From NCBI RefSeq assembly GCF_025465945.1, contig NZ_JANLNW010000082.1, forward strand, positions 1 to 59,094: a stretch of 59,094 nt of DNA, written 5' to 3'. Position numbers and translations under genes: made by a program. The notes under the pieces are model-generated. The model had not been told where the DNA came from. It worked only from the letters and a program-made list of their open reading frames with translations, and made no database searches. Below, piece after piece: positions 34,926 through 43,151 of this stretch (its first letter is position 1; each line of letters starts with the position of its first letter). The stretch is from Pseudomonas sp. 6D_7.1_Bac1. GTDB lineage: Bacteria; Pseudomonadota; Gammaproteobacteria; Pseudomonadales; Pseudomonadaceae.

Positions 34926-36272
34926 TCAGCGCCGAACCTGCTTCAGCGTCTCGGCAATCAGGAACGCCAACTCCAGCGACTGATCGGCATTCATCCGTGG
35001 GTCGCAATGGGTGTGGTAACGATCCGACAGGCCGTCTTCAGTAATCGGCCGTGCGCCGCCGATGCACTCGGTGACGTTCTGCCCGGTCATCTCGATATGA
35101 ATGCCGCCGGCATAGGTGCCTTCCGCTTCGTGGACCTGGAAGAACTGCTTCACCTCGCTCAGGATCTGCGCAAAATCCCGGGTCTTGTAACCGCTGCTGG
35201 CCTTGATGGTGTTGCCGTGCATCGGGTCGGAACTCCAGAGCACTTTCTTGCCTTCGCGTTCCACCGCACGAATCAGCTGCGGCAGATGGTCGCCCACCTT
35301 GTTCGCGCCCATGCGTGCGATCAGGTTCAGGCGGCCCGGGTCGTTGTCCGGGTTGAGCACATCGATCAGGCGAATCAGTTCTTCGGTGTTCATCGTTGGG
35401 CCGACCTTGACCCCGATCGGGTTGTTCACCCCGCGCAGGAACTCGACGTGAGCGCCGTCAAGCTGACGCGTGCGGTCGCCGATCCACAGCATGTGAGCCG
35501 AGCAGTCGTAGTAGTCGTTGGTCAGGCTGTCGCGGCGTACGAAGGCTTCTTCGTAGTTCAACAGCAGCGCTTCGTGAGCGGTGAAGAAACTGGTTTCGCG
35601 CAGTTGCGGCGAGCTGTCCATGCCGCAGGCGCGCATGAAGGCGAGGGTTTCATCAATGCGGTCGGCCAGGTGGCTGTACTTTTCGGCCAGCGCCGAGTTG
35701 GCGATGAAGTCCAGGTTCCATTTGTGCACTTGATGCAGGTCGGCAAAGCCGCCTTGGGCAAAGGCCCGCAACAGGTTCAGGGTCGCGGTGGATTGGTGAT
35801 AGGACTGCAACAGGCGATCGGGGTCCGGCACGCGGCTCTTTTCGTCGAAACCGATGCCGTTGACAATGTCGCCTCGGTAGGCCGGCAGGGTGACGCCGTT
35901 GATGGTTTCGTCATTGGCCGAACGCGGCTTGGCGAATTGCCCGGCCATGCGTCCGACCTTGACCACCGGGCAACCGGCGGCGAAGGTCATGACGATCGCC
36001 ATCTGCAACAGGACTTTGAAGGTGTCGCGGATTTTCGCCGCCGAGAATTCGGCGAAGCTCTCCGCGCAATCCCCTCCTTGCAACAGAAACGCCCGGCCCT
36101 GGGTAACCTCGGCAAACTGACGGCGCAACTCCCGGGCCTCACCGGCAAACACCAGTGGCGGATAACTGGCCAGGCTTTGCTCGACCTGCAGCAGATGCGC
36201 GGCGTCAGGGTAGTGGGGTTGTTGCTGGATCGGCAGGGCGCGCCAGCTGTCAGGGCTCCAGGGTTGGCTCAT
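34926..36272 (-). CDS. 3-deoxy-7-phosphoheptulonate synthase, class II
   Basis: A 448-residue plant/actinobacterial-type DAHP synthase. The motifs LLQGGDCAESF (metal Cys), KVGRMAGQFAKPRS, KVGPTMNTEEL, WSSDPMHGNTIKA and EMTGQNVTECIGG are typical. It catalyses the same reaction as the class I enzyme at 21914. Class II enzymes in pseudomonads often feed secondary aromatic metabolism. The ATG at 36272 gives the usual MSQPWSPDSWR start; an ATG eight codons upstream is possible. Confidence 0.95.
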   Translation of the reverse strand: MSQPWSPDSWRALPIQQQPHYPDAAHLLQVEQSLASYPPLVFAGEARELRRQFAEVTQGRAFLLQGGDCAESFAEFSAAKIRDTFKVLLQMAIVMTFAAGCPVVKVGRMAGQFAKPRSANDETINGVTLPAYRGDIVNGIGFDEKSRVPDPDRLLQSYHQSTATLNLLRAFAQGGFADLHQVHKWNLDFIANSALAEKYSHLADRIDETLAFMRACGMDSSPQLRETSFFTAHEALLLNYEEAFVRRDSLTNDYYDCSAHMLWIGDRTRQLDGAHVEFLRGVNNPIGVKVGPTMNTEELIRLIDVLNPDNDPGRLNLIARMGANKVGDHLPQLIRAVEREGKKVLWSSDPMHGNTIKASSGYKTRDFAQILSEVKQFFQVHEAEGTYAGGIHIEMTGQNVTECIGGARPITEDGLSDRYHTHCDPRMNADQSLELAFLIAETLKQVRR

Positions 36273-36428
36273 CACGGTCTCTAGTGTTTTACGCATGGAC
36301 GCTCATGTTATCAGCAATTAGTGCGTGACCTGTTCCCGAAGCTTGGCGGACAATCGCGCCTTTGCCGCGTCATGCGGAACGAATGATTGCGTTGTCGGGG
36401 ATCAGCCCGACAACGACCAGGAGACGAA

Positions 36429-37184
36429 ATGACTGAGGAGCGCGTCGAGCATCTGCTCGCCGAGGTGCACGATGAGTTCGGCATGATCCGGGTGCTGGAA
36501 GTGGCGGATTATCGCTTTCTCGAGTTTGGCGACGCCATCGAACAGAGCTGCGTGTTCACTGCCGACCCGAGCTGGCTCGAGTACGACTACACCCGCGCGA
36601 TGCTGATTGGTGCGCTGTGCCATGAACAGCCGGAAAGTGCGCTGTTTCTGGGGCTGGGCGCCGGCACCCTGACTCAAGCGTGCCTGAAGTTCCTGCCGCT
36701 GGAAGACGTCGAAGCAATCGAGCTGCGCCCGGACGTGCCGCGTCTGGCCATCGAATACCTGGGGCTGGACGATGATCCGCGGCTGTACATCCGTATCGGC
36801 GATGCCCTTGAATTGCTTGAGACGGCTGAATCGGCGGATCTGATTTTCGTCGACCTCTATACCGATGTCGGTCCGGGTGTCGGTCATTTGGCCTGGGGCT
36901 TTCTGGAAAACTGTCAGAAACGCTTGAATCCGGGCGGCTGGCTGGTGATCAATCAATGGGCCACCGATGATGGCAAGCCATTGGGTGCGGCATTATTGCG
37001 TGGGCTTTATCACCGGCATTATTGGGAGCTGCCGGTGAAGGAGGGCAACGTGATCCTGATCGTGCCGTCCGACCTCGACCAGGCACTGGACATGCAAGGG
37101 CTGACGGCTCGCGCCGAAGCACTGGCGTCGCGGTTGGGTTACTCGTTGCAACCGCTGATCAAGGCGATTCGCCCGGCGACTTGA
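36429..37184 (+). CDS. Spermidine synthase-like methyltransferase-fold protein
   Basis: A 251-residue protein with the Rossmann motif ALFLGLGAGTLTQACLKFLP and the acidic strand VEAIELRPDV. The polyamine-synthase-like DLIFVDLYTD follows. It resembles proteins annotated as spermidine synthases, but the polyamine-binding set is incomplete, so an aminopropyl transfer is only a possibility. The ATG at 36429 has AGGAG upstream. It is divergent from the class II DAHP synthase gene. Confidence 0.72.
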   Translation: MTEERVEHLLAEVHDEFGMIRVLEVADYRFLEFGDAIEQSCVFTADPSWLEYDYTRAMLIGALCHEQPESALFLGLGAGTLTQACLKFLPLEDVEAIELRPDVPRLAIEYLGLDDDPRLYIRIGDALELLETAESADLIFVDLYTDVGPGVGHLAWGFLENCQKRLNPGGWLVINQWATDDGKPLGAALLRGLYHRHYWELPVKEGNVILIVPSDLDQALDMQGLTARAEALASRLGYSLQPLIKAIRPAT

Positions 37185-37200
37185 GTGGTCTGTGAGGACC

Positions 37201-37277
37201 TCATCGCGAGCAGGCTCGCTCCCACAGTGGATTTTCGGTGTTCACAAGACCCTGTGGGAGCGAGCCTGCTCGCGATA
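37201..37277. repeat. REP doublet (REPIN), copy 3
   Basis: TCATCGCGAGCAGGCTCGCT and complementary arms, between the convergent spermidine synthase-like and enoyl-CoA hydratase genes. Confidence 0.93.
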
Positions 37278-37300
37278 GCTTTCTAACTTCCAATACAAAG

Positions 37301-38092
37301 CTAAAGCCCTTTGAAGATACCGGGGCGCTTCTCGATCAACGACCGCACACCTTCTTTGGCGTCTTCGCTGTTGAGCAACTTCTTCACCAGCGGTGGCAAG
37401 TCCAATGCCGCTGCTGCCTCGCCCTCTAAATGGGCCTGGCGTGCGGACTGCAAGGTCGCCTGAACCCCCAGTGGTGCCTGGCGGGCAATGCGCTCCGCTA
37501 ATTCAATAGCACGAGGTAACAGGTCCTCGCTGGCCATCACCTCTTGCACCAGCCCCAGACGCAGCGCTTCGTGGGCATCGAACTCATCGCCGGTCAGCAG
37601 CCAGCGCATGGCGTTGCCCCAGCCGGCAACCTGATGCAGGCGCAAGGTTGCACCGCCAAAAGGGAAGATGCCGCGCTGCACTTCCATCTGCGCAAAACGG
37701 GTATTGCTGGCGCAGAGGTTGATATCGGCGGCGAGCATCAATTCGATGCCGATGGTCAGGCAATAGCCCTGAGCCGCAACAATCACCGGTTTGCTGACCC
37801 TGGGCCCGACGAACACCCCCCACGGATCACAACCGCCGGCGGGAGCTTGCCAGCCTTCGGCCAGCGCGGTGCTGACGTTCGCCAGGTCCAGTCCGGCGGT
37901 AAAGTGCTCGCCATGACCGAACACCACCGCAACACGGGCCTCGCTGTCGGCTTCGAACTCGCCATAGGCCATGCTCAGCGCGTTGAGCAGATCGAGGTCA
38001 AACGCATTGCGCTTGGTCACCCGGTCCAGCCCGATCAACAGGACATGACCGCGCCGTTCACGGCTGACACGACTGCAATCAGGTTGATTCAT
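37301..38092 (-). CDS. Enoyl-CoA hydratase/isomerase family protein
   Basis: A 263-residue crotonase-fold protein. The oxyanion-hole segment reads GHGEHFTAGLDLANV, and the second is AQGYCLTIGIELMLAADINLCAS. A Glu in the region of the catalytic base is at EVQRGIFPFGG. It would act on an acyl-CoA, but the reaction in this family varies. It is followed by a REP doublet and divergent from deaD. Confidence 0.88.
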   Translation of the reverse strand: MNQPDCSRVSRERRGHVLLIGLDRVTKRNAFDLDLLNALSMAYGEFEADSEARVAVVFGHGEHFTAGLDLANVSTALAEGWQAPAGGCDPWGVFVGPRVSKPVIVAAQGYCLTIGIELMLAADINLCASNTRFAQMEVQRGIFPFGGATLRLHQVAGWGNAMRWLLTGDEFDAHEALRLGLVQEVMASEDLLPRAIELAERIARQAPLGVQATLQSARQAHLEGEAAAALDLPPLVKKLLNSEDAKEGVRSLIEKRPGIFKGL

Positions 38093-38218
38093 GGGGCATA
38101 TCCTCGGGCGGGGAAGGGGGGCTCAGACCAAAGGTCATGGTCTGAAAGATGAACCGATTAAGCGTCATGACCAACAGGGCCGGGCCTTTGAAAAATAGAC
38201 CGTCGCGCGATTATCCGC

Positions 38219-38253
38219 AAAGCCTGTGACACTCCGGCGTCCACAGGCTTTTT
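38219..38253 (+). terminator. Terminator-like hairpin in front of deaD
   Basis: AAAGCCTGTG, 13 nt and CACAGGCTTT with TTTTT at the end. It lies between the divergent enoyl-CoA hydratase and deaD genes, and no plus-strand gene precedes it. It could end a short RNA. Confidence 0.5.
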
Positions 38254-38289
38254 CCGATAAATAAAGCTCCCTTTTTGGGCGAATTCCGG

Positions 38290-38514
38290 TATAGTGCGCG
38301 CCGGTCTTTAGCCAGGCCGCGTTTAGGTAGCGCAATTCCCCGAAGTCAGCTTCGGCTGCACGTCCGCACAGCGGACTCTTCCTTGACGAATCTTTTTCAT
38401 TCATTCGTTTTCGCAAATCCCCGCCGACAAAGCAGCCAGGGCGACTCTTGAGTCTTACACGGCATGCGCAGCTTTGGAGCATGGGTCTTTGCGGATGCAC
38501 TTAGAGGCAGACCC
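38290..38514 (+). promoter_or_regulatory. Long structured deaD leader with hairpin over the start codon
   Basis: A TATAGT (38290) could be the -10 element, giving a leader of about 220 nt. It contains small hairpins (CCGAA...TTCGG at 38340-38355; GTCCGC-ACA-GCGGAC at 38362-38376). CATGGGTCT (38480-38488) pairs exactly with AGACCCATG (38509-38517), which includes the start codon. The ribosome-binding AGAGG (38503-38507) lies in the 20-nt loop. Confidence 0.6.
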
Positions 38515-40188
38515 ATGACCCAGGAAACCGGCGGCTTCGCCGCTTTTAATCTTAATCCGAACATTCTTGCAGCCGTCATCGCGACTGGCTACGAAGAGCC
38601 TTCGGCTATTCAGCAGCAATCGATCCCGATCATCATGGCCGGTCACGACATGATTGGTCAGGCGCAAACCGGTACGGGTAAAACCGCTGCGTTCGCCTTG
38701 CCGATCCTGCATCGCATCGATCCTGCCAAGCGCGAGCCGCAAGCCCTGATCCTGGCGCCAACCCGTGAGTTGGCGCTGCAAGTAGCAACCGCTTTCGAAA
38801 CCTACGCCAAGCAAATGCCGGGCGTTACCGTTGTGGCCGTTTACGGCGGCGCGCCGATGGGCCCGCAACTGAAAGCAATCCGTAATGGCGCACAGATCGT
38901 TGTCGCCACTCCGGGTCGTCTGTGCGACCACCTGCGTCGTGACGAAAAAGTATTGGCGACCGTGAACCACCTGGTTCTCGACGAAGCTGACGAAATGCTC
39001 AAACTGGGCTTCATGGACGACCTGGAAGTTATCTTCAAGGCCTTGCCGGCAACCCGTCAGACCGTATTGTTCTCGGCAACCTTGCCGCAGTCGATCCGTG
39101 CCATCGCCGAGCGTCACCTGCGCGATCCGCAGCACGTGAAGATCCAGACCAAGACTCAGACCGTTACCGCGATCGAACAGGCTCACCTGTTGGTTCACGC
39201 TGACCAGAAGACCTCGGCTGTATTGAGCCTGCTGGAAGTGGAAGACTTCGACGCCCTGATCATGTTCGTGCGCACCAAGCAAGCGACCCTGGACCTGGCC
39301 AGTGCCCTGGAAGCCAAAGGCTACAAAGCCGCTGCGCTGAACGGTGACATTGCTCAGAACCAGCGTGAGCGTGTGATCGAATCCCTCAAGGATGGCCGTC
39401 TGGACATCGTTGTGGCGACCGACGTAGCTGCTCGTGGTCTGGACGTTCCGCGTATCACTCACGTTTTCAACGTTGATATGCCGTACGACCCGGAATCCTA
39501 CGTTCACCGTATCGGCCGTACTGGCCGTGCCGGTCGCGAAGGTCGTGCGCTGCTGCTGGTGACTCCACGTGAGCGCCGGATGCTGCAAGTGATCGAGCGT
39601 GTAACGGGTCAAAAGGTTGCTGAAGTTCGTCTGCCGGACGCTCAAGCTGTTCTCGATGCACGCATCAAGAAACTGACCAACAGCCTGTCGCCGCTGGTGG
39701 CTGATGCCGAATCGACTCACGGTGATCTGCTGGATCGCCTGACTGCCGACATCGGTTGCACCCCGCGTGCACTGGCCGCTGCTCTGCTGCGCAAGGCTAC
39801 CAACGCTCAAGCACTGACCCTGGCTGCCATCGAGAAAGAACGTCCACTGGTGCCGAACAACGCACCGCGTGGCGATCGTCCAGAGCGCACCGGTGATCGT
39901 CCGGACCGTGGTGATCGTGAGCGTCGTGCTCCGATCCCGCTGGCCGAAGGCCGTGCTCGTTGCCGTACCGCGCTGGGTGCGCGTGATGGTATCGCTGCCA
40001 AGAACCTGCTGGGCGCCATCCTCAACGAAGGTGGTCTGGCTCGCGAAGCAATCGGTCGTATCCAGGTGCGTGACAGCTTCAGCCTGGTCGAGTTGCCGGA
40101 AGATGGTCTGGAGCGTCTGCTGACCAAACTGAAGGACACTCGCGTTGCCGGTAAGCAGCTGAAACTGCGTCGCTACCGCGAAGATTGA
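38515..40188 (+). CDS. deaD: DEAD-box RNA helicase DeaD/CsdA
   Basis: A 557-residue ATP-dependent RNA helicase for ribosome assembly and cold growth. Motifs: Q motif around SAIQQQSIP, AQTGTGKT, PTRELA, DEAD, SAT, and HRIGRTGRAGR. An arginine/aspartate-rich linker (GDRPERTGDRPDRGDRERR) leads to a DbpA-like RNA-binding domain (GRARCRTALGARDGIAAKNL to LKLRRYRED). The ATG at 38515 lies behind AGAGG; an in-frame ATG at 38464 would place the start before the predicted hairpin. It ends at a strong terminator. Confidence 0.96.
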   Translation: MTQETGGFAAFNLNPNILAAVIATGYEEPSAIQQQSIPIIMAGHDMIGQAQTGTGKTAAFALPILHRIDPAKREPQALILAPTRELALQVATAFETYAKQMPGVTVVAVYGGAPMGPQLKAIRNGAQIVVATPGRLCDHLRRDEKVLATVNHLVLDEADEMLKLGFMDDLEVIFKALPATRQTVLFSATLPQSIRAIAERHLRDPQHVKIQTKTQTVTAIEQAHLLVHADQKTSAVLSLLEVEDFDALIMFVRTKQATLDLASALEAKGYKAAALNGDIAQNQRERVIESLKDGRLDIVVATDVAARGLDVPRITHVFNVDMPYDPESYVHRIGRTGRAGREGRALLLVTPRERRMLQVIERVTGQKVAEVRLPDAQAVLDARIKKLTNSLSPLVADAESTHGDLLDRLTADIGCTPRALAAALLRKATNAQALTLAAIEKERPLVPNNAPRGDRPERTGDRPDRGDRERRAPIPLAEGRARCRTALGARDGIAAKNLLGAILNEGGLAREAIGRIQVRDSFSLVELPEDGLERLLTKLKDTRVAGKQLKLRRYRED

Positions 40189-40216
40189 TCCGCTCTCGGG
40201 CTGATTGATCGCACAT

Positions 40217-40248
40217 AAAAAATCCCCGACTGGTTCGGGGATTTTTTT
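40217..40248 (+). terminator. deaD terminator
   Basis: AAAAAATCCCCGA, five nt and TCGGGGATTTTTTT, 28 bp after the stop. The A-run also makes it usable on the minus strand. Confidence 0.93.
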
Positions 40249-40275
40249 GCCTGGCTTTTTTGTATGACGCGTCCT

Positions 40276-40341
40276 CATCGCGAGCGGGCTCGCTCCCACA
40301 AGTGCCGCAGATCCAATGTGGGAGCGAGCCTGCTCGCGATG
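40276..40341. repeat. REP doublet (REPIN), copy 4
   Basis: TCATCGCGAGCGGGCTCGCT and the complementary arms, between the convergent deaD and dioxygenase genes. One arm has G for A in the GAGCGGGC segment. Confidence 0.93.
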
Positions 40342-40361
40342 GGGGTGACACGGTCTATCTG

Positions 40362-41129
40362 TCAGCCGAAACGATAAATGTCCATGCCCAGCGCGCCCAT
40401 GGTGAAACCCTGGTGGGCAATGCTGAAGTCACCACCGGCGCCGCGGGCGAAGTACAGCGGCAGCAAGTGTTCGTCACTCGGGTGGCTGCACACGGCATTT
40501 GGGGCTTGCTGGCGATAATCGTGCAGGGCGGCTTCGTCGTTTGCGGCGAGTTTTTCAATGATCCAGTCGCGAAAGGCCTTGGCCCAGGGTTCAACGCTTT
40601 CCGGACCAGCATGCCAGTCCAGTTCGCGCAGGTTGTGGGTGATGCTGCCGGAACCAATCAACAGTACGCCTTGCTCGCGCAGACTGGATAAGGCACGTCC
40701 GACGCGGGTCTGCAGGGCAGGGCCGAGACGGCTTGGCAGCGACACTTGCACCACCGGAATGTCAGCCCGTGGATACATCAGTGACAGCGGCACCCAAACA
40801 CCATGATCAAACGGGCGCTGGCTATCGAGCTGTGCTGGCAAGCCATCGACCTTGAGCAACTCGGCAACCTGCGCCGCGAGCTCCGGCTGGCCGGGTGCGG
40901 GGTATTGCACCGCGAACAGTGCGGCAGGGAAGCCGCCAAAGTCGTGCCAGGTTTCTGGGTGCTCAGCGCTGCTGACGCGCAGGTCCTGGCTTTCCCAATG
41001 TGCGGAAACGATCACGATGGCCTTGGGTTTCGGCAATTCGCTGGCCAGACGGGCCAGCGCCGGTCCACTGGCGCCGGGCTCCAGTGCTAGCATGGGTGAG
41101 CCATGAGAGATAAACAGGCTAGGGAGCAT
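40362..41129 (-). CDS. LigB-family extradiol dioxygenase, YgiD/DODA-like
   Basis: A 255-residue protein of the 4,5-DOPA-dioxygenase group. Metal- and active-site histidines are visible in LFISHGSPM, VSAHWES, FDHGVWVPL and SDEHLLPLY. It can open catechol rings such as DOPA, but the natural substrate in pseudomonads is unclear. It is unrelated to the VOC-type dioxygenase at 7889. It is divergent from tpm, which begins about 100 bp away. Confidence 0.85.
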   Translation of the reverse strand: MLPSLFISHGSPMLALEPGASGPALARLASELPKPKAIVIVSAHWESQDLRVSSAEHPETWHDFGGFPAALFAVQYPAPGQPELAAQVAELLKVDGLPAQLDSQRPFDHGVWVPLSLMYPRADIPVVQVSLPSRLGPALQTRVGRALSSLREQGVLLIGSGSITHNLRELDWHAGPESVEPWAKAFRDWIIEKLAANDEAALHDYRQQAPNAVCSHPSDEHLLPLYFARGAGGDFSIAHQGFTMGALGMDIYRFG

Positions 41130-41232
41130 GAGTAAGGTCCTGAGCGTTAAGATGGCACCATCTTCAGTCAGATCATTGATCTAAATCTAATATAAGTTTT
41201 AGGGCAAATTGATCGAATTTTCGGGGTGATTT

Positions 41233-41898
41233 ATGCAGCCTGAGTTTTGGCAAAAGCGTTGGGAGCTCAATCAGATCGGCTTCCATCAGTCAGAGGTTAG
41301 TCCTTACTTGCATCAGTACTGGCCGCAGTTGAATCTGGCAAAGGGCTCGCAGGTACTGGTGCCACTCTGTGGGAAAAGCCTGGATCTCGTGTGGTTGGCA
41401 GGGCAGGGGCACCAGGTGTTGGGCGTCGAGTTGTCGGAAAAGGCCGTGGAGGATTTTTTCCGTGAGCAGCAACTGACGCCGCAGATCACCGAGCAAGGGA
41501 GCTTCAAGGTCTACCAGGCGGGGTCTCTCGCGCTGTGGTGCGGAGATATTTTCGGCCTGACCGCAGACGATGTGGCCGACTGTGCAGCTGTCTATGATCG
41601 AGCCGCGTTGATTGCTTTGCCGCCGCCCATGCGCGAGCAATACGCAGCGCACCTGAGCCGGATTCTGCCCCCAGCCTGTGAAGGTTTGTTGATTACGATG
41701 GACTACGATCAGCAGCAGCTGGCCGGGCCACCCTTTGCCGTGACCGATGACGACGTTCAGGTATTGCTGGGGAACCGCTGGCAGCTTGAGTTGTGTGAGG
41801 AGCGGGACATCCTCGGCGAAAGCTGGAAGTTTCTTCAGGCAGGCGTTACGCAGCTTGATGAGCGGGTTTATCTGCTAAGGGTGCCGAGCATTCGATAA
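41233..41898 (+). CDS. tpm: Thiopurine S-methyltransferase
   Basis: A 221-residue SAM-dependent methyltransferase. The N-terminal motif FWQKRWELNQIGFHQSEVSPYL is characteristic; VLVPLCGKSLDLVWLAGQGHQVLGVELSEKAV binds SAM. Pseudomonas Tpm enzymes methylate thiopurines and also tellurite and selenite. Full-length. Confidence 0.95.
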   Translation: MQPEFWQKRWELNQIGFHQSEVSPYLHQYWPQLNLAKGSQVLVPLCGKSLDLVWLAGQGHQVLGVELSEKAVEDFFREQQLTPQITEQGSFKVYQAGSLALWCGDIFGLTADDVADCAAVYDRAALIALPPPMREQYAAHLSRILPPACEGLLITMDYDQQQLAGPPFAVTDDDVQVLLGNRWQLELCEERDILGESWKFLQAGVTQLDERVYLLRVPSIR

Positions 41899-41916
41899 AG
41901 CGAGCGCGCACAAAAC

Positions 41917-41940
41917 AGGGCGACCCAGTCGCCCTTTTTT
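41917..41940 (+). terminator. tpm terminator
   Basis: AGGGCGAC, CCA and GTCGCCCT, ending in TTTTTT. Confidence 0.9.
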
Positions 41941-41950
41941 ACCGCACCTG

Positions 41951-42838
41951 TCAGCCGCGACGACGCAATGCGTCGATACGCTCTTCCAGTGGCGGGTGGC
42001 TCATGAACATGCGGGCGAACCCTTGCTTGATGCCACCGTTGATGCCGAAGGCATTCAGGGTGTCCGGCATGTGTACCGGCAGGCCTTGTTCCGAGCGCAG
42101 GCGCTGCAGGGCGCCGATCATTGCGCTGGTGCCTGCCAGGCGAGCACCGGCTTCGTCTGCACGGAATTCGCGTTTACGCGAGAACCACATGACGATCGAG
42201 CTGGCCAGGAAGCCCAGTACCAGTTCGGCGAAGATGGTCGCGACATAGTAGGCAATGCCTTGGCCTTCTTCGTTCTTGAAGATCACCTTGTCGACGAAAT
42301 TGCCGATGATCCGCGCAAAGAACATCACAAAGGTGTTCACCACGCCCTGGATCAGCGCCAGTGTCACCATGTCGCCATTGGCCACGTGGCCGATTTCATG
42401 GGCCAGAACGGCTTTCACTTCATCGGGCGAGAAACGCTCGAGCAAGCCCTGGCTGACCGCGACCAGCGCGTCGTTCTTGTTCCAGCCGGTGGCAAAGGCG
42501 TTAGCCTCGTAGGCCGGGAAAATCCCGACTTCAGGCATCTTGATTCCGGCTTCGCGGGACAACTGCTCAACGGTTTGCAGCAGCCATTGTTCATGGCGAG
42601 TGCGCGGCTGGCTGATGATTTGGGTGCTGGTGCTCATCTTCGCCATCCATTTGGAGATGAACAGCGAGAACAGCGAGCCGGCGAAACCAAAGACCGCACA
42701 GAAAATCAGCAGCTGATTGAGGTTGAGATCAACCCCATTGGCCGCCATGAACCCGTTGAAGCCGAAAAGGCTCAGGGTGATGCTGGCAATCAGCACGACC
42801 GCCAGGTTAGTGGCCAAAAACAGCAGAATGCGCATCAT
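41951..42838 (-). CDS. htpX: Membrane zinc metalloprotease HtpX
   Basis: A 295-residue inner-membrane M48 protease that degrades damaged membrane proteins. Four hydrophobic segments (two N-terminal, two in the middle), the zinc site HEIGH at residues 147-151 and the downstream Glu in REFRADEAGA are visible. A near-consensus promoter is present at 42884-42912 on the same strand. Heat and envelope stress usually induce it. Confidence 0.96.
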   Translation of the reverse strand: MMRILLFLATNLAVVLIASITLSLFGFNGFMAANGVDLNLNQLLIFCAVFGFAGSLFSLFISKWMAKMSTSTQIISQPRTRHEQWLLQTVEQLSREAGIKMPEVGIFPAYEANAFATGWNKNDALVAVSQGLLERFSPDEVKAVLAHEIGHVANGDMVTLALIQGVVNTFVMFFARIIGNFVDKVIFKNEEGQGIAYYVATIFAELVLGFLASSIVMWFSRKREFRADEAGARLAGTSAMIGALQRLRSEQGLPVHMPDTLNAFGINGGIKQGFARMFMSHPPLEERIDALRRRG

Positions 42839-42883
42839 GGTTGTAGAAATCTCCTCATGCTAAATATGTAGCGTACTGCGGGG

Positions 42884-42912
42884 TATATAAGGTGCCCCAC
42901 CAGGCTATTCAA
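42884..42912 (-). promoter_or_regulatory. Predicted htpX promoter
   Basis: On the minus strand TTGAAT, 17 bp and TATATA, about 45 bp before the start codon. The same stretch could also be read as a weak heat-shock-type site. The rest of 42913-43113 shows no gene. Confidence 0.6.
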
Positions 42913-43113
42913 CCGGGTGACTATTTCAAACTGTGTCCTACAGCTGGATTCTAGACGCTTGCAGGGCAATTCTGACGTCGTCTGAAGAGATATTTGGCTG
43001 GAATTTGCTTTCACAAGTCCCGCCACTATTGGGCGTAACCAGCAGTCGCATAATTCCGCCAGTACTCAAGGCGCTGTCGCAGTCAAAGGTTGGAGATGTG
43101 TTGCTGAATTAAT

Positions 43114-43142
43114 CGCCGAGGGCCTTTCAAGGACCCTCGGCG
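43114..43142 (-). terminator. Hairpin after alaA, possible terminator
   Basis: CGCCGAGGG, 11 nt and CCCTCGGCG, 10 bp after the alaA stop. The T-run is weak (ATTAATT), so it may act as a processing or partial terminator. Confidence 0.5.
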
Positions 43143-43151
43143 TCATCGCGC

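Noticed and set aside
34857..36284. Long plus-strand reading frame opposite the class II DAHP synthase
   Set aside because: It lies antisense to a clear enzyme, has no recognised domain, and is a typical high-GC mirror frame.
38455..40299. Long minus-strand reading frame opposite deaD
   Set aside because: The Gln/Thr-rich composition is the complement of deaD codons; deaD is the true gene.
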